Origin: Cupriavidus basilensis
GTDB taxonomy: Bacteria; Pseudomonadota; Gammaproteobacteria; Burkholderiales; Burkholderiaceae
Length of the DNA: 64,000 nt
Assembly: GCF_000832305.1 (NCBI RefSeq)
Contig: NZ_CP010536.1
Span: 1,674,001-1,738,000 of the forward strand
Direction of reading: 5' to 3'
The notes beneath the pieces are model-generated. The model had not been told where the DNA came from, ran no database searches, and saw only the letters and a program-made list of their open reading frames with translations. Both the position numbers and the translations under genes were made by a program. Numbering within the stretch: the stretch's first letter is position 1; every line of letters begins with the position of its first letter. Shown here in pieces: positions 28,139 to 37,262 of this stretch.

Positions 28139-28549
28139 TCACATCAACTCGAAGCTGACGTCCTGCGCGCCTTCCCACAACACCTTGGTGCCTAGCGCGC
28201 GCAGGTTCTCCTTGCCTTGCACGATCGTCAGGAAATGGTTGCCCGCCAGCTGGCCCAGCTTGCTGGCGAAGCAGCAGCTGCCATACGCCAGGATGATCTC
28301 GGTCTCGCTGTAGCCGCCGGGATAGAACAGGATGTCGCCGACCGAGGGGTGGCTGGTGTGGTTCTCGAAATCCACGCCCAGCTTGAACTCGCCCAGCGGG
28401 ATCCAGCAGCCTTCGCCGCTCCAGCGCACATGGATCAGCTTTTGGCGGTAGGGCAGCAGCCTGGTGAAGGCCGCAACGGTGAGGGGGGCGTCGGGATGGG
28501 TTTCGGCGACGAACTGGTAGCCGCCGGCGGTAATGCGGATCTGGGCCAT
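28139..28549 (-). CDS. DUF3830 family protein
   Basis: 136 residues without signal or membrane segments. The PYRQKLIHVRWSGEGCWIPLG and SVGDILFYPGGYSETEI segments match my memory of DUF3830, a small family with a cyclophilin-like barrel. Its function is unknown. It is the last gene of the leftward series of transporter and amidase genes (35785 to 28139), 32 bases after the amidase, which ties it to the uptake or breakdown of the transported compound. Confidence 0.75.
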   Translation of the reverse strand: MAQIRITAGGYQFVAETHPDAPLTVAAFTRLLPYRQKLIHVRWSGEGCWIPLGEFKLGVDFENHTSHPSVGDILFYPGGYSETEIILAYGSCCFASKLGQLAGNHFLTIVQGKENLRALGTKVLWEGAQDVSFELM

Positions 28550-28581
28550 TCAGGCTCTCCTGGGGAAATCGGGGTGGTTGC

Positions 28582-29772
28582 TCAGCTTAGCGCGGCGACC
28601 AGCTTTTCGGCAAATGCAATCAGGCTGCGGTCGCTGCCGGCCGGGCCCATCAGCGAGATGCCCAGCGGTGCGCCAGCGCGGCCGGCCAGCGGCAGGCTCA
28701 GGTGCGGGAAGCCGGACAGCGGCGCCAGGCACAGCGTTTGCGCCGAGAGGTTGCGGTAGGTCTCAAGTTCCTCGCCGGCGGCGTCGGACAGCGGGGCGAT
28801 GTCGGGCATGGTCGGCAGGATCAGGATGCCGTCGTCGCCAAGCAGCGCCGCCAGATGCGCGGTAAAGGCGCGGCGAATCACGCTGGAGGCTTCGAACCGG
28901 GCTTCGGTGACGCCCTTGGAGAACGCAAAGCGCGCGGCCACGTCGGGGCCCAGCTGCAGGCCGTACTGCTCGATCATGGCGCCGTCGGTCTGCCAGGCTT
29001 CCCATCCCTGCACATAGCGGAAGGCCCACCAGATGTCTTCCAGGGGGCGGTCCGCCACCGTGACGGGCGTGGCCTTGCCGAAGGCGGCCTCGATGCCGCC
29101 GACCACCGGCAGCAGCGCGTCCAGCGCGGCGGCGGTGGGCAGGCGCAACAGGTCTTCGGCCAGCAGCAGGCGCGGGCTGGCGGGCAGGGGCCGGGGGTCG
29201 CTGCCGAGCAGCACGTCGGCCACGCGGGCGAAGGTGCCGATGTCGCGTGCGAAGAAGCCGCAGGTATCAAGGCTCTCGCTCAGCGCCAGGGTTTGTGCCA
29301 GCGAGATCCGGCCAAAGGTGGGGCGGATGCCGAACAGCCCGCAGTGGCTGGCCGGCGCGCGCACCGAGCCGCCAGTGTCGGTGCCGAGCGCAAAGTCGCA
29401 GAGCTTGTTGGATACCGCCGAGGCCGAGCCGGAGGACGAGCCGCCCGTGATGCGCCCCGGCGCCGCGCCGTTTACCGGCGCGCCATAGTGGGCATTCTTG
29501 CCGTTCATCGAGAACGCCAGCTCATCCGTATGGGTCTTGCCGACGAAGGCCGCGCCGGCATCCAGCAGCCGCTGCACGGTAGGCGCGGTGGTGGACTTGA
29601 TGCCCGACATGGCCAGCACATGGGGATTGCCGCCGCCGGTTGGGTAGCCGGCTACGTCGAACAGATCCTTGGCGGCAAAGGTCAGGCCGGCGAGCGGGCC
29701 GCTGGCCGCATTGGCGACGGGTGCGTCAGGGTAGGGGAGGAAGGCGTGGGAGGGATGGCTGGCCAGGGTCAT
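28582..29772 (-). CDS. Amidase signature family hydrolase
   Basis: 396 residues from the ATG at 29772 (MTLASHPS). Upstream residues in the longer reading are a Pro/Ser repeat. The Ser-cisSer-Lys triad is visible: Lys in FAAKDLFDVAG, Ser in GGSSSGSA and Ser in GTDTGGSVRAPA. It hydrolyses an amide in the cytoplasm. It lies between the ABC ATPase genes and DUF3830 in a leftward operon, so it probably acts on the compound imported by that transporter. Confidence 0.85.
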   Translation of the reverse strand: MTLASHPSHAFLPYPDAPVANAASGPLAGLTFAAKDLFDVAGYPTGGGNPHVLAMSGIKSTTAPTVQRLLDAGAAFVGKTHTDELAFSMNGKNAHYGAPVNGAAPGRITGGSSSGSASAVSNKLCDFALGTDTGGSVRAPASHCGLFGIRPTFGRISLAQTLALSESLDTCGFFARDIGTFARVADVLLGSDPRPLPASPRLLLAEDLLRLPTAAALDALLPVVGGIEAAFGKATPVTVADRPLEDIWWAFRYVQGWEAWQTDGAMIEQYGLQLGPDVAARFAFSKGVTEARFEASSVIRRAFTAHLAALLGDDGILILPTMPDIAPLSDAAGEELETYRNLSAQTLCLAPLSGFPHLSLPLAGRAGAPLGISLMGPAGSDRSLIAFAEKLVAALS

Positions 29773-29882
29773 GGATGCGCTTAGCGGTGAAGGTGAAGGT
29801 GAGGGCTGGGGTAGCAATCAGTAAGGGCGATATTGGCACGGAACGCACGGCATGCTGTGCAGTCACGAACGGTTGACAGCGC

Positions 29883-30983
29883 TTACGCCAGGGCCTCGGC
29901 ACGGGCGATGGGCTCACTGGCCAGCACACAGCTCACGCTATGCCCGCCACCCAGCGCGGTCGCCCGCGGCACCGCCTCCAGGCATTGCGCGCGCGCGTGC
30001 GGGCAGCGCGGGGCAAAGCTGCAGCCTGGCGGCAGGGCCGACAGATCGGGCGGCGAGCCGGCGATGGTCTGCAACCGCTGGCCGCGGTCCATGCCGTGCT
30101 GGCGGCTTTGCAGCAGCGCCATCGTATAGGGATGGCGCGCGGCGCGCAGGATGGTGCGGATCGGGCCTTCCTCGACGATGCGCCCGCCGTACATCACGGC
30201 GACGCGGTCGGCGATTTCCACGGCCGCGCCGATGTCATGGGTGACGAACACGATCGACAGGCCAAGCTCGCGCTGCAACTCGCGCAGCAGGATCAGCACC
30301 TGGATCTGCACGGTGGCGTCCAGCGCAGTGGTCGGCTCGTCGGCCAGCAGGACCTTGGGGTTGGCCGACAGCGCCAGCGCGATCATGGCGCGCTGGCGCA
30401 TGCCGCCGGACATCTCATGCGGATAGGCCGCCAGGCGCCGCTCCGGGCTGGGAATGCGCACGGACTCCAGCGCGCGCAGCGCACGCTGGCGCGCCTCGGC
30501 GGCGGACACGCGGGCGTGGGTGCGGATGCACTCGATGATCTGCTGGCCGATGGTGTAGACCGGGTCCAGCGCCAGCAACGGTTCCTGGAACACCATCGCT
30601 ACCTTGCCGCCGCGCAGCCGGGCAAGGCCACGGCCATCGAGGGCGGTGACGTCGGTGCCGTCGATGCGGATCTCGCCTTCCATGCGGGTGCGGCGCGGCG
30701 GGTGCAGGCGCATCAGCGCGCGCAGCGTCACGCTCTTGCCGGAGCCGGATTCGCCGATCAGGGCGAGGGTCTCGCCAGGCGCCACCTCAAGCGATACGCC
30801 GCTGACGGCGCGAATGGTCTTGCCGCCGCCGGAGAAGGTCACGCGCAGGTCGCGCACCGACACCATGGGGGCGGCTGCCTGGGGGTGGGTGCTGTGGTTG
30901 GGTGCGGTCACGGGTACGCTCACGGGTGCAGTCATGGGTACGTTCACGGGTGCATTCACGATTTGGCCCTCAGGGTGCTGCAA
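29883..30983 (-). CDS. Oligopeptide-type ABC transporter ATPase (DppD-like)
   Basis: 366 residues. Walker A GESGSGKS, Q-loop, signature SGGMRQR, Walker B KVLLADEPTTALD and the C-terminal peptide-transporter Cys-rich domain (PPGCSFAPRCPHA) are present. The first 30 residues are an unusual low-complexity tail of alternating APV/VPV/VPM tetrapeptides encoded by five 12-bp repeats. It overlaps the preceding ATPase gene by 14 bases, indicating translational coupling. It pairs with that ATPase to power the Dpp-type importer. Confidence 0.9.
   Translation of the reverse strand: MQHPEGQIVNAPVNVPMTAPVSVPVTAPNHSTHPQAAAPMVSVRDLRVTFSGGGKTIRAVSGVSLEVAPGETLALIGESGSGKSVTLRALMRLHPPRRTRMEGEIRIDGTDVTALDGRGLARLRGGKVAMVFQEPLLALDPVYTIGQQIIECIRTHARVSAAEARQRALRALESVRIPSPERRLAAYPHEMSGGMRQRAMIALALSANPKVLLADEPTTALDATVQIQVLILLRELQRELGLSIVFVTHDIGAAVEIADRVAVMYGGRIVEEGPIRTILRAARHPYTMALLQSRQHGMDRGQRLQTIAGSPPDLSALPPGCSFAPRCPHARAQCLEAVPRATALGGGHSVSCVLASEPIARAEALA
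30901..30960. repeat. Five 12-bp tandem repeats inside the DppD-like gene
   Basis: Exactly five 12-bp units, each of the form GGT-[A/G]C-N-NTCA-[C/T]G, occupy 30901-30960. They encode four-residue repeats (APV/VPV-like) at the N terminus of the ATPase. In-frame units mean slippage adds or removes four residues without a frameshift. Confidence 0.9.
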
Positions 30984-32055
30984 CGAGCGGGCTGGCGGCC
31001 GCGGGCATCTGCCGGCTGTGGCCGCCGTCCACGTTAGCCATCAGGCAGGCCACCGGATGCCCCGCCAGCGCGTCGGACAACTGCGGCGCGCGGCGCGAGC
31101 AAACGTCCTGCGCCATGGCGCAGCGCGGATGGAAGCTGCAGCCGGATGGCGGGTTGATCGGGTTGGGCGGGTCTCCCGCCAGCGGCGCAACCTGGGTGCG
31201 GTGATCCGGGTCCATCGCCGGCATCGAGGCCAGCAGCGCGCGCGTGTAGGGATGCGCGGGGTTGGCGTAGAGCGTTTCGGTGTCGCCCACCTCCACGACC
31301 TTGCCCAGGTACATCACCATCACGCGGTCGCACAGGTAGCGGATCACGTTCAGGTCGTGGCTGATGAAGACGTAGGTAAGGTCGAACTCGGCCTTGAGCT
31401 CGAGCAGCAGGTTGAGCACCTGCGCCTCCACCGATTTGTCCAGCGCCGACACGGCTTCATCGAGAATCACCAGGCGCGGGCGCAGTACCAGCGCCCGCGC
31501 GATATTCACCCGCTGGCGCTGCCCGCCGGAGAGTTCGTGCGGATAGCGCCCGGCAAAGCGTGTCGGCTCCAGGCCCACGCGATCCAGCAGGGCGCGCGCG
31601 CGCGCGCTGGCTTCGGCCGCGTCGATGCCGTGCACGCGCGCGGTAAAGGCGATCGATTCCTCGATGGTCAGGCGCGGATTGAGCGAGGAGTAGCTGTCCT
31701 GGAACACCATCTGCACCTGGCTGCGGTAGCGCTTCATCGGCAACTGCGCCGACCCCACGCCCAGCGCATCGAAAATCAGCTCGCCGCTGTTTTGCTCGAT
31801 CAACTGCATCAGCAGGCGCGCGGTGGTGGACTTGCCGCAGCCGGATTCGCCGACCACGCCCAGCGTTTCGCCCTTTCTCACTTCGAAGCTGACGCCGTCG
31901 ACGGCGCGGACTTCGCCACCGCTGCGCCAGGGTAGTTTCGACTTGAGCGGGAAGTGCTTGATCAGGTCGCGCGCGATCACCAGTGGTTGCGCGGGGCCGC
32001 CGACGTCGGTGTTGGCCAATGCATCGGGTACCGTGTCTTGCAAGGTTTCCATCAT
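30970..32055 (-). CDS. Oligopeptide-type ABC transporter ATPase (DppF-like)
   Basis: 361 residues from the ATG at 32055. Walker A is GESGCGKST, the signature is LSGGQRQRV, Walker B is RLVILDEAVSALD, and a C-terminal oligopeptide-transporter domain has NPPSGCSFHPRC. It lies four bases after the permease gene upstream. The further upstream reading (MAFARRW) overlaps the permease gene and is unlikely. Together with the DppD-like ATPase it energises uptake. Confidence 0.9.
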   Translation of the reverse strand: MMETLQDTVPDALANTDVGGPAQPLVIARDLIKHFPLKSKLPWRSGGEVRAVDGVSFEVRKGETLGVVGESGCGKSTTARLLMQLIEQNSGELIFDALGVGSAQLPMKRYRSQVQMVFQDSYSSLNPRLTIEESIAFTARVHGIDAAEASARARALLDRVGLEPTRFAGRYPHELSGGQRQRVNIARALVLRPRLVILDEAVSALDKSVEAQVLNLLLELKAEFDLTYVFISHDLNVIRYLCDRVMVMYLGKVVEVGDTETLYANPAHPYTRALLASMPAMDPDHRTQVAPLAGDPPNPINPPSGCSFHPRCAMAQDVCSRRAPQLSDALAGHPVACLMANVDGGHSRQMPAAASPLVAAP

Positions 32056-32059
32056 GGCG

Positions 32060-32947
32060 TCAGTCCTTGATTTCCATCGCCGAGCGAATGCCATCGGCGA
32101 GCAGGTTGAAGGAGATCGAGGTCAGGAAGATCATGGCGCCGGGCAGGGCGGCAACCAGCGGCTGCGTGTAGATTGCCGTGCGCAGCGTGTTGAGCATCAG
32201 GCCCCATTCCGGCTCGGGCGGCTTGACGCCGAGGCCGAGGAAAGACAGGCCCGAGGCCAGGATCATCGACACCGAGATCAGGCTGGTGGCGTAGACAAAG
32301 ATCGGCCCCAGCACATTGTTGAGCACGTGGGCGCGCACGATGGTCAGCGACGACGCCCCCGAGGCGCGCGCCGCATCGACGAACTCGCGATTGCGCACCT
32401 GCGTGGTCACGCTCTCCGCCACGCGCACGATCTGCGGCACGAACACGATGGTGAGCGACAGCAGCGCATTGCCCACGCCCGCGCCCAGCGTGCCCGACAG
32501 CGCGATGGCCAGCAGCACCGAGGGGAAGGCGTACAGGATGTCGACCAGCCGCATGATCACGGTATTGGTCCAGCCGCCGGCATAGCCCGCGACGATGCCC
32601 AGCGCGCTGCCGATCACAAAGGCGATCAGCACCGGCGTGATGCCCATGAACAGCGACAGCCGCGCGCCCAGCATCAGACGGGACAGCAGGTCACGCCCCA
32701 GCTCGTCGGTGCCAAGCAGGTAGTGCTCCGTGCCGATCGGCTTGAGGCGCTTCATGATCGAGGCGGCGTACGGATCGGCCGGCATCAGCACGGGCGCGAA
32801 GATCGCCATCAGCACCAGCGCCAGCACGATCAGCGCGGCCAGCATGGCCACTTTGTTGCGCAGCAGGCGTTTGCCCACCGTGGCCCAGTAGCCGGGCGAG
32901 CGCTGCACGACGGGCACAAGGGCGGGTTTTTTCAGCGTCATTTCCAT
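32060..32947 (-). CDS. Oligopeptide-type ABC transporter permease (DppC-like)
   Basis: 295 residues, about six membrane helices. The N-terminal KRLLRNKVAMLAALIV segment, the GTDELGRDLLSRL motif and a GASSLTIVRAHVLNN EAA-type loop identify the DppC/OppC group. It is a heterodimer partner of the permease encoded 27 bases upstream and part of the complete importer 29883-35785. Confidence 0.92.
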   Translation of the reverse strand: MEMTLKKPALVPVVQRSPGYWATVGKRLLRNKVAMLAALIVLALVLMAIFAPVLMPADPYAASIMKRLKPIGTEHYLLGTDELGRDLLSRLMLGARLSLFMGITPVLIAFVIGSALGIVAGYAGGWTNTVIMRLVDILYAFPSVLLAIALSGTLGAGVGNALLSLTIVFVPQIVRVAESVTTQVRNREFVDAARASGASSLTIVRAHVLNNVLGPIFVYATSLISVSMILASGLSFLGLGVKPPEPEWGLMLNTLRTAIYTQPLVAALPGAMIFLTSISFNLLADGIRSAMEIKD

Positions 32948-32974
32948 GGGGGCTCCCGGGTTTCCTGGATGGCG

Positions 32975-33925
32975 TCAGTTGCGCTGGATGCGCGGGTCGA
33001 ACAAGGTCTGCAGCGCATCGACCAGCAGGTTCAGCAACACGAAGAACACGGCGAGCACCAGGATGGTCCCCTGCAGCAGCGGAAAGTCGCGCTGGAAGAT
33101 CGCCGAGTTGAGCAGGAAGCCCGTGCCGGGCCAGGAGAACACTGTCTCGATCAGGATCGAGCCGCCCAGCAGGTAGCCGAGCTGCAGGCCCATCACCGAT
33201 AGCGCGGTGGGCGCCACGTTCTTCAGCACATGGCGGAACACCGCCAACTCCGACAAGCCGCGTGCCTTGAGGCCGACGATGAATTCGTTCGAGAGGATTT
33301 CAGCCACGAGCGCGCGGATGGTGCGTGCCACGATGCCCATCGGGATCACCGACATCGTCACCGCCGGCAGCACCATGTACTGGATATGCTCCCAGTTCCA
33401 GGCCCAGTCGCTGGAGCCACCGGGGCCGGCACCGGTGGCGGGCAGCCAGCCGAGGAACACGGAGAACACGATCACCAGCACCATGCCCAGCCAGTAGTGC
33501 GGCATGCTCACGCCGAAGACCGACAGGAAGGAGGCCGTGCGGTCCGCAGCGGAATCGCGGAAGTAGCCCGCCACGAAGCCGAACAGGCAGCCGAAGGTAA
33601 AGCCGATCAGCGTGGCCACCGCGGCCAGCCGGACCGAGTTGATCACCGCCGTCATCACCTCGCTCATCACCGGGCGGTTGGTGGCGATGGAAGTGCCCAG
33701 GTCGCCGTGCAGCGCGCGGGTGAGCCAGTGCAGGAATTGCTCAACGAAGGGCTTGTCGAAGCCGTAGAGCGCAGTGAGCTGGCGGCGCAGGTCCTCGGAG
33801 GCGTCGGGCGGCAGCACCGACACCAGCGGGTCGCCTGGCGCGATATGGACCAGCGAGAAGCAGAGCAGGGCGACCCCGAGCAGGATGGGGATCGCGTAGA
33901 CGATGCGGCGGAGCAGGTAGAGCAT
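32975..33925 (-). CDS. Oligopeptide-type ABC transporter permease (DppB-like)
   Basis: 316 residues, six membrane helices. It begins with LLRRIVYAIPILLGVALL, and has a GLSELAVFRHVLKN coupling loop and the C-terminal FSWPGTGFLLNSAI segment typical of DppB. It forms the membrane channel with DppC. Its gene follows the binding-protein gene after about 170 bases, a gap that may hold an mRNA-stabilising or attenuating element. Confidence 0.92.
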   Translation of the reverse strand: MLYLLRRIVYAIPILLGVALLCFSLVHIAPGDPLVSVLPPDASEDLRRQLTALYGFDKPFVEQFLHWLTRALHGDLGTSIATNRPVMSEVMTAVINSVRLAAVATLIGFTFGCLFGFVAGYFRDSAADRTASFLSVFGVSMPHYWLGMVLVIVFSVFLGWLPATGAGPGGSSDWAWNWEHIQYMVLPAVTMSVIPMGIVARTIRALVAEILSNEFIVGLKARGLSELAVFRHVLKNVAPTALSVMGLQLGYLLGGSILIETVFSWPGTGFLLNSAIFQRDFPLLQGTILVLAVFFVLLNLLVDALQTLFDPRIQRN

Positions 33926-34096
33926 GTTCGTGGCCGGGAAGGAAGGCGAGCGTTGCCTGCCGTGGTTTCTCGGGGGAGCCCGGCCGATGCATGCCGGCCG
34001 GGCATCTTCTGGATTGCGCTGCGCGCGGCCGGCCCGGGACCGGCCACGCGCGCAGGCCGCTTAGTGCACGGCCCGGTGCTCGGCGTGTGGCACGGC

Positions 34097-35785
34097 TCAG
34101 TCCATCGACATGGTGGCGATGTCGATAAACCAGCTCTGCGGCTGCACCACGCCCTTGACCTTCCTGGAGATCGCGCGCGGGCCGACGTCATGCGCGATCA
34201 GCACGAAAGGTGCTTCTTCCACGATGCGGGCATGCAGCTTGGCCAGCGCCGTGTCGCGCGCCTTCTCGTCGAAAGACGTGCGCGCCGTCTCGATCAGCTT
34301 GTCGAACTCCGCGTTGCCGAAGTAGCCCCAGTTGTTCGATACCGGCGGCTGCGTCTTGGTGCTGACAAAACGGACCATGGCGAAGAACGGGTCCATCGCC
34401 GCAAAGCTCACGTTGATGGCGTTGGCGCCATGCGCGCTCGGGTCCTTGGCGCCGATGCGCCAGTTGGTAAACAGCGTGTTCCACTCGACCACGTCGAAGT
34501 CGACGTCGATGAAGCACGCCTTCAGGTTCTGCTGCACGTACTCGTTCATCGGCAGCGGCTGCATCTGGCCAGAGCCCGAGGCGGAAACCTGCACCTTCAC
34601 CTTCATCGGCTTGGCGGCCGAGTAGCCGGCCTCCTGCATCAGCTTGCGCGCGGCGTTGGCGTCGTACTTGATATCGAAGGTGGGGTTGCCCCACCACGGG
34701 TTGCCCTTTTCGACGATGCCCTTGGATTCGGCCATGTAGCCGCCCAGCAAGGTCTTCAGGCCCTCGCGGTTCACGCACAGGTTGGCCGCCTGGCGCACGC
34801 GCTTGTCGAGCCAGGGAGATCCGGGCGCGAACGACAGCTGCCAGGGCCACATATGCGGCTGGGCATTGGCATAGACCTCAAAGCCGCGGCTCTTGATCTG
34901 CGCCACGGCATCCGGCGCCGGTGCCTCGATCCAGTCGACCTGGCCCGACAACAGCGCGGCGGTGCGGGCATTGGCCTCCGGCATCGGCTGCATCACCACC
35001 TTGTCGATCTTGGGTACGCGCCTGGCGTCCCAGTACTGCGCGTTCTTCACCATCTCCAGGCGCTCGCGCGGCACGAAGCGGCTCATCTTGAAGGGACCGG
35101 TGCCGGACGCATCGGCGGCAAAGGCCACCCAGGCTTGCTTGGAGCGCTCGGCCGGATCGGTCACCGAGGCCGGCACGGCGGCCAGCTTCTTGTCCCACTG
35201 CGTGGGCGAGGCCATGAACAGGTTGCTCAGGTTGTACGGCAGGAAGGAGTCCGGCTCCGACGTGACCAGCTCCACCGTGAGGTCGTCGATCTTCCTGGCC
35301 GAGCGCAGCGTCGGCATGCGCGAGGCGGTCACGCCAACCTGGCTGGGATCGAACTGCCTGGCGGTCTTGTCGAGCACCTTGCCCACGTTCCACACCACGG
35401 CGTCGGCGTTGAACGGCGAGCCGTCATGGAACTTCACGCCGGGGCGCAGCTTGAAGATCCACTTGGTCTTGTCCTTGGCATCGACCTTCCATTCCGTGGC
35501 CAGGTCGGCAATCAGCAGGCTGGGGCCATTGGCCTTGGACAGGTCCCACTGGGTCAGCCCGTCATACATCGGGATGCCGGTGAAGCGGTTGCCTTCGAAA
35601 CCCTGGTCGGGCTGGCCCAGCGTACGCGGGATGTCGGCGGCGGTCATGCCGATGCGCAGTACCTTCTCGGCCATCGCGGTGCCCGGCAAGGCGAGGATCG
35701 AGACGGCGGTGATCGCGGCAGCGGCGGCGATGGACTTCAGGCCGGGTTTCACGCTTCTTATGGAGTCGGAAGAGAAAACGGTCAC
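34097..35785 (-). CDS. Extracellular solute-binding protein, family 5 (DppA-like)
   Basis: 562 residues. I choose a GTG start at 35785 because AGGAG lies about nine bases upstream and this gives a compact signal peptide (VKPGLKS, hydrophobic run, LPGTAMA-EK) near residue 39. The ATG at 35833 would add a non-hydrophobic extension. The mature protein has the family-5 pattern, including FKLRPGVKFHDGSPFNADAV. It delivers a peptide-like or other amide-containing solute to the permeases downstream. Its divergent neighbour is an M20 carbamoylase, suggesting the ligand is a substrate of that enzyme. Confidence 0.88.
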   Translation of the reverse strand: MTVFSSDSIRSVKPGLKSIAAAAAITAVSILALPGTAMAEKVLRIGMTAADIPRTLGQPDQGFEGNRFTGIPMYDGLTQWDLSKANGPSLLIADLATEWKVDAKDKTKWIFKLRPGVKFHDGSPFNADAVVWNVGKVLDKTARQFDPSQVGVTASRMPTLRSARKIDDLTVELVTSEPDSFLPYNLSNLFMASPTQWDKKLAAVPASVTDPAERSKQAWVAFAADASGTGPFKMSRFVPRERLEMVKNAQYWDARRVPKIDKVVMQPMPEANARTAALLSGQVDWIEAPAPDAVAQIKSRGFEVYANAQPHMWPWQLSFAPGSPWLDKRVRQAANLCVNREGLKTLLGGYMAESKGIVEKGNPWWGNPTFDIKYDANAARKLMQEAGYSAAKPMKVKVQVSASGSGQMQPLPMNEYVQQNLKACFIDVDFDVVEWNTLFTNWRIGAKDPSAHGANAINVSFAAMDPFFAMVRFVSTKTQPPVSNNWGYFGNAEFDKLIETARTSFDEKARDTALAKLHARIVEEAPFVLIAHDVGPRAISRKVKGVVQPQSWFIDIATMSMD

Positions 35786-35849
35786 GGGCAAAGCTCCTGG
35801 GTAGGGGAAGGGGAGACGGAACCAGTTAAGCAAGTCATATGCCAGTGCT

Positions 35850-35887
35850 CAACGTCTGAGCCAATGTCTGAGCCGATGTGCGAGCCT
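35850..35887. repeat. 12-bp tandem repeat between the binding protein and M20 hydrolase
   Basis: Three imperfect copies of a 12-bp unit (CAATGTCTGAGC-like) in the divergent promoter region. The array lies between the binding-protein start and the M20 hydrolase start, so it may sit in or near both promoters. Confidence 0.7.
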
Positions 35888-35976
35888 GTGCCCCAGCTTC
35901 GTTCCGCTGGCGTTCCTGCCATGGCCTGTTTTTTGCTGACTTCCCCGTCTGACTCCCAACCAACCGGCTTCCCGAC

Positions 35977-37224
35977 ATGGATCAGCAACACCTTCCCCGC
36001 ATCAACGCAGCACGCCTGTGGCAATCGCTGATGGACCTCGCGCAGATCGGCGCCACGCCCAAGGGCGGCGTGTGCCGCATCGCGCTGACCGAGCTGGACC
36101 GCCAGGGCCGAGACCTGGTGGTCGGCTGGTGCCGCGCGGCCGGGCTCGATGTGCGCACCGACGAGGTCGGCAACGTGTTCGCGCGCCGTGCCGGCAGCGA
36201 TCCCCATGCGGCCGCGGTGGCCACCGGCAGCCACATCGACACCCAGCCGTCGGGCGGCAAGTTCGACGGCAATTTCGGCGTGCTGGCTGGCCTGGAGGTG
36301 ATGCGCACGCTCAACGACCTGGGCATCGTCACCCGCGCGCCGCTGGAGCTGGCGTTCTGGACCAACGAGGAGGGCACCCGCTTTACGCCCGTGATGATGG
36401 GCTCGGGTGCCTTCGCCGGCGTGTTCGAGGCGGAGTTCATCCGCGCCCAGCGCGACCTCGACGGCATCAGCGTGGGCGAGGCGCTGGAGCAGATCGGCTA
36501 CCGTGGCGAGCAACCGGTGGGCGAAGTGCCGGGCGGCATGTTCGCGGCCTATTTCGAGGCGCATATCGAGCAGGGGCCGGTGCTGGAAGCCGCCGGGCTG
36601 CCGATCGGCGTGGTCTCGGGCGCGCTCGGCCAGCAATGGTACGACGTGACCGTGACCGGCATGGACGCCCACGCCGGCCCCACGCCGCTGGCGCTGCGCC
36701 ACGACGCCATGCTGGCGGCCGCTCGCATGATCGATGAAGTCAATCGCATCGCCGTGGAGGAGGCTCCGCACGGGCGCGGCACGGTTGGCTACGTGCAGGT
36801 CACACCCAACTCACGCAACGTGATTCCGGGCCGCGTGGACTTTTCCGTGGACCTGCGCAATCTCTCGCAGGCCGGGCTGGACCGCATGGACGCCGCCATG
36901 CGCGCGTCGTTCGCACAGATTGCGCAGCGTGGCGCGGTGCAAGTGTCGATCATCCAGGTGGTGAAGTTCGAGCCCTGCGTGTTCGCGCCGGCATGCGTGG
37001 ACAGCGTGCGCCGCGCCGCGGCCGCGCTGGGGCTGCCGCACATGGACGTGGTCAGCGGCGCCGGGCACGACGCCGTGTACGTGGCGCAGCGCGCGCCCAC
37101 CGGCATGATCTTCGTGCCGTGCAAGGACGGCATCAGCCACAACGAGCTGGAAGACGCGCTGCCCGAGCATATCGAGGCCGGCGCCAATGTGCTGCTGCAA
37201 GCGATGCTGGAGCACGCGCGCTAA
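35977..37224 (+). CDS. M20 family Zn-dependent hydrolase (hydantoinase/carbamoylase type)
   Basis: 415 residues. Motifs of the HyuC/AllC branch are ATGSHIDTQPSGGKFDGNFG, WTNEEGTRF (catalytic Glu), HAGPTPLALRHDA in the dimerisation domain and a late SGAGHDAVYVA. It removes carbamoyl or similar groups from amino-acid-like molecules. It is divergent from the binding-protein gene and next to an IclR regulator, so it is probably the hydrolase for the imported solute. It is a paralogue of the gene at 21017-22291. Confidence 0.87.
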   Translation: MDQQHLPRINAARLWQSLMDLAQIGATPKGGVCRIALTELDRQGRDLVVGWCRAAGLDVRTDEVGNVFARRAGSDPHAAAVATGSHIDTQPSGGKFDGNFGVLAGLEVMRTLNDLGIVTRAPLELAFWTNEEGTRFTPVMMGSGAFAGVFEAEFIRAQRDLDGISVGEALEQIGYRGEQPVGEVPGGMFAAYFEAHIEQGPVLEAAGLPIGVVSGALGQQWYDVTVTGMDAHAGPTPLALRHDAMLAAARMIDEVNRIAVEEAPHGRGTVGYVQVTPNSRNVIPGRVDFSVDLRNLSQAGLDRMDAAMRASFAQIAQRGAVQVSIIQVVKFEPCVFAPACVDSVRRAAAALGLPHMDVVSGAGHDAVYVAQRAPTGMIFVPCKDGISHNELEDALPEHIEAGANVLLQAMLEHAR

Positions 37225-37262
37225 GGCGACTCAGCGCCCTGGCGATCTAGCGATTCAGCGTC

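Noticed and set aside
33230..36031. 933-codon plus-strand frame over the Dpp permease and binding-protein genes
   Set aside because: The minus-strand genes have clear family motifs. The plus frame has low-complexity His/Arg/Gln-rich sequence typical of antisense shadows.
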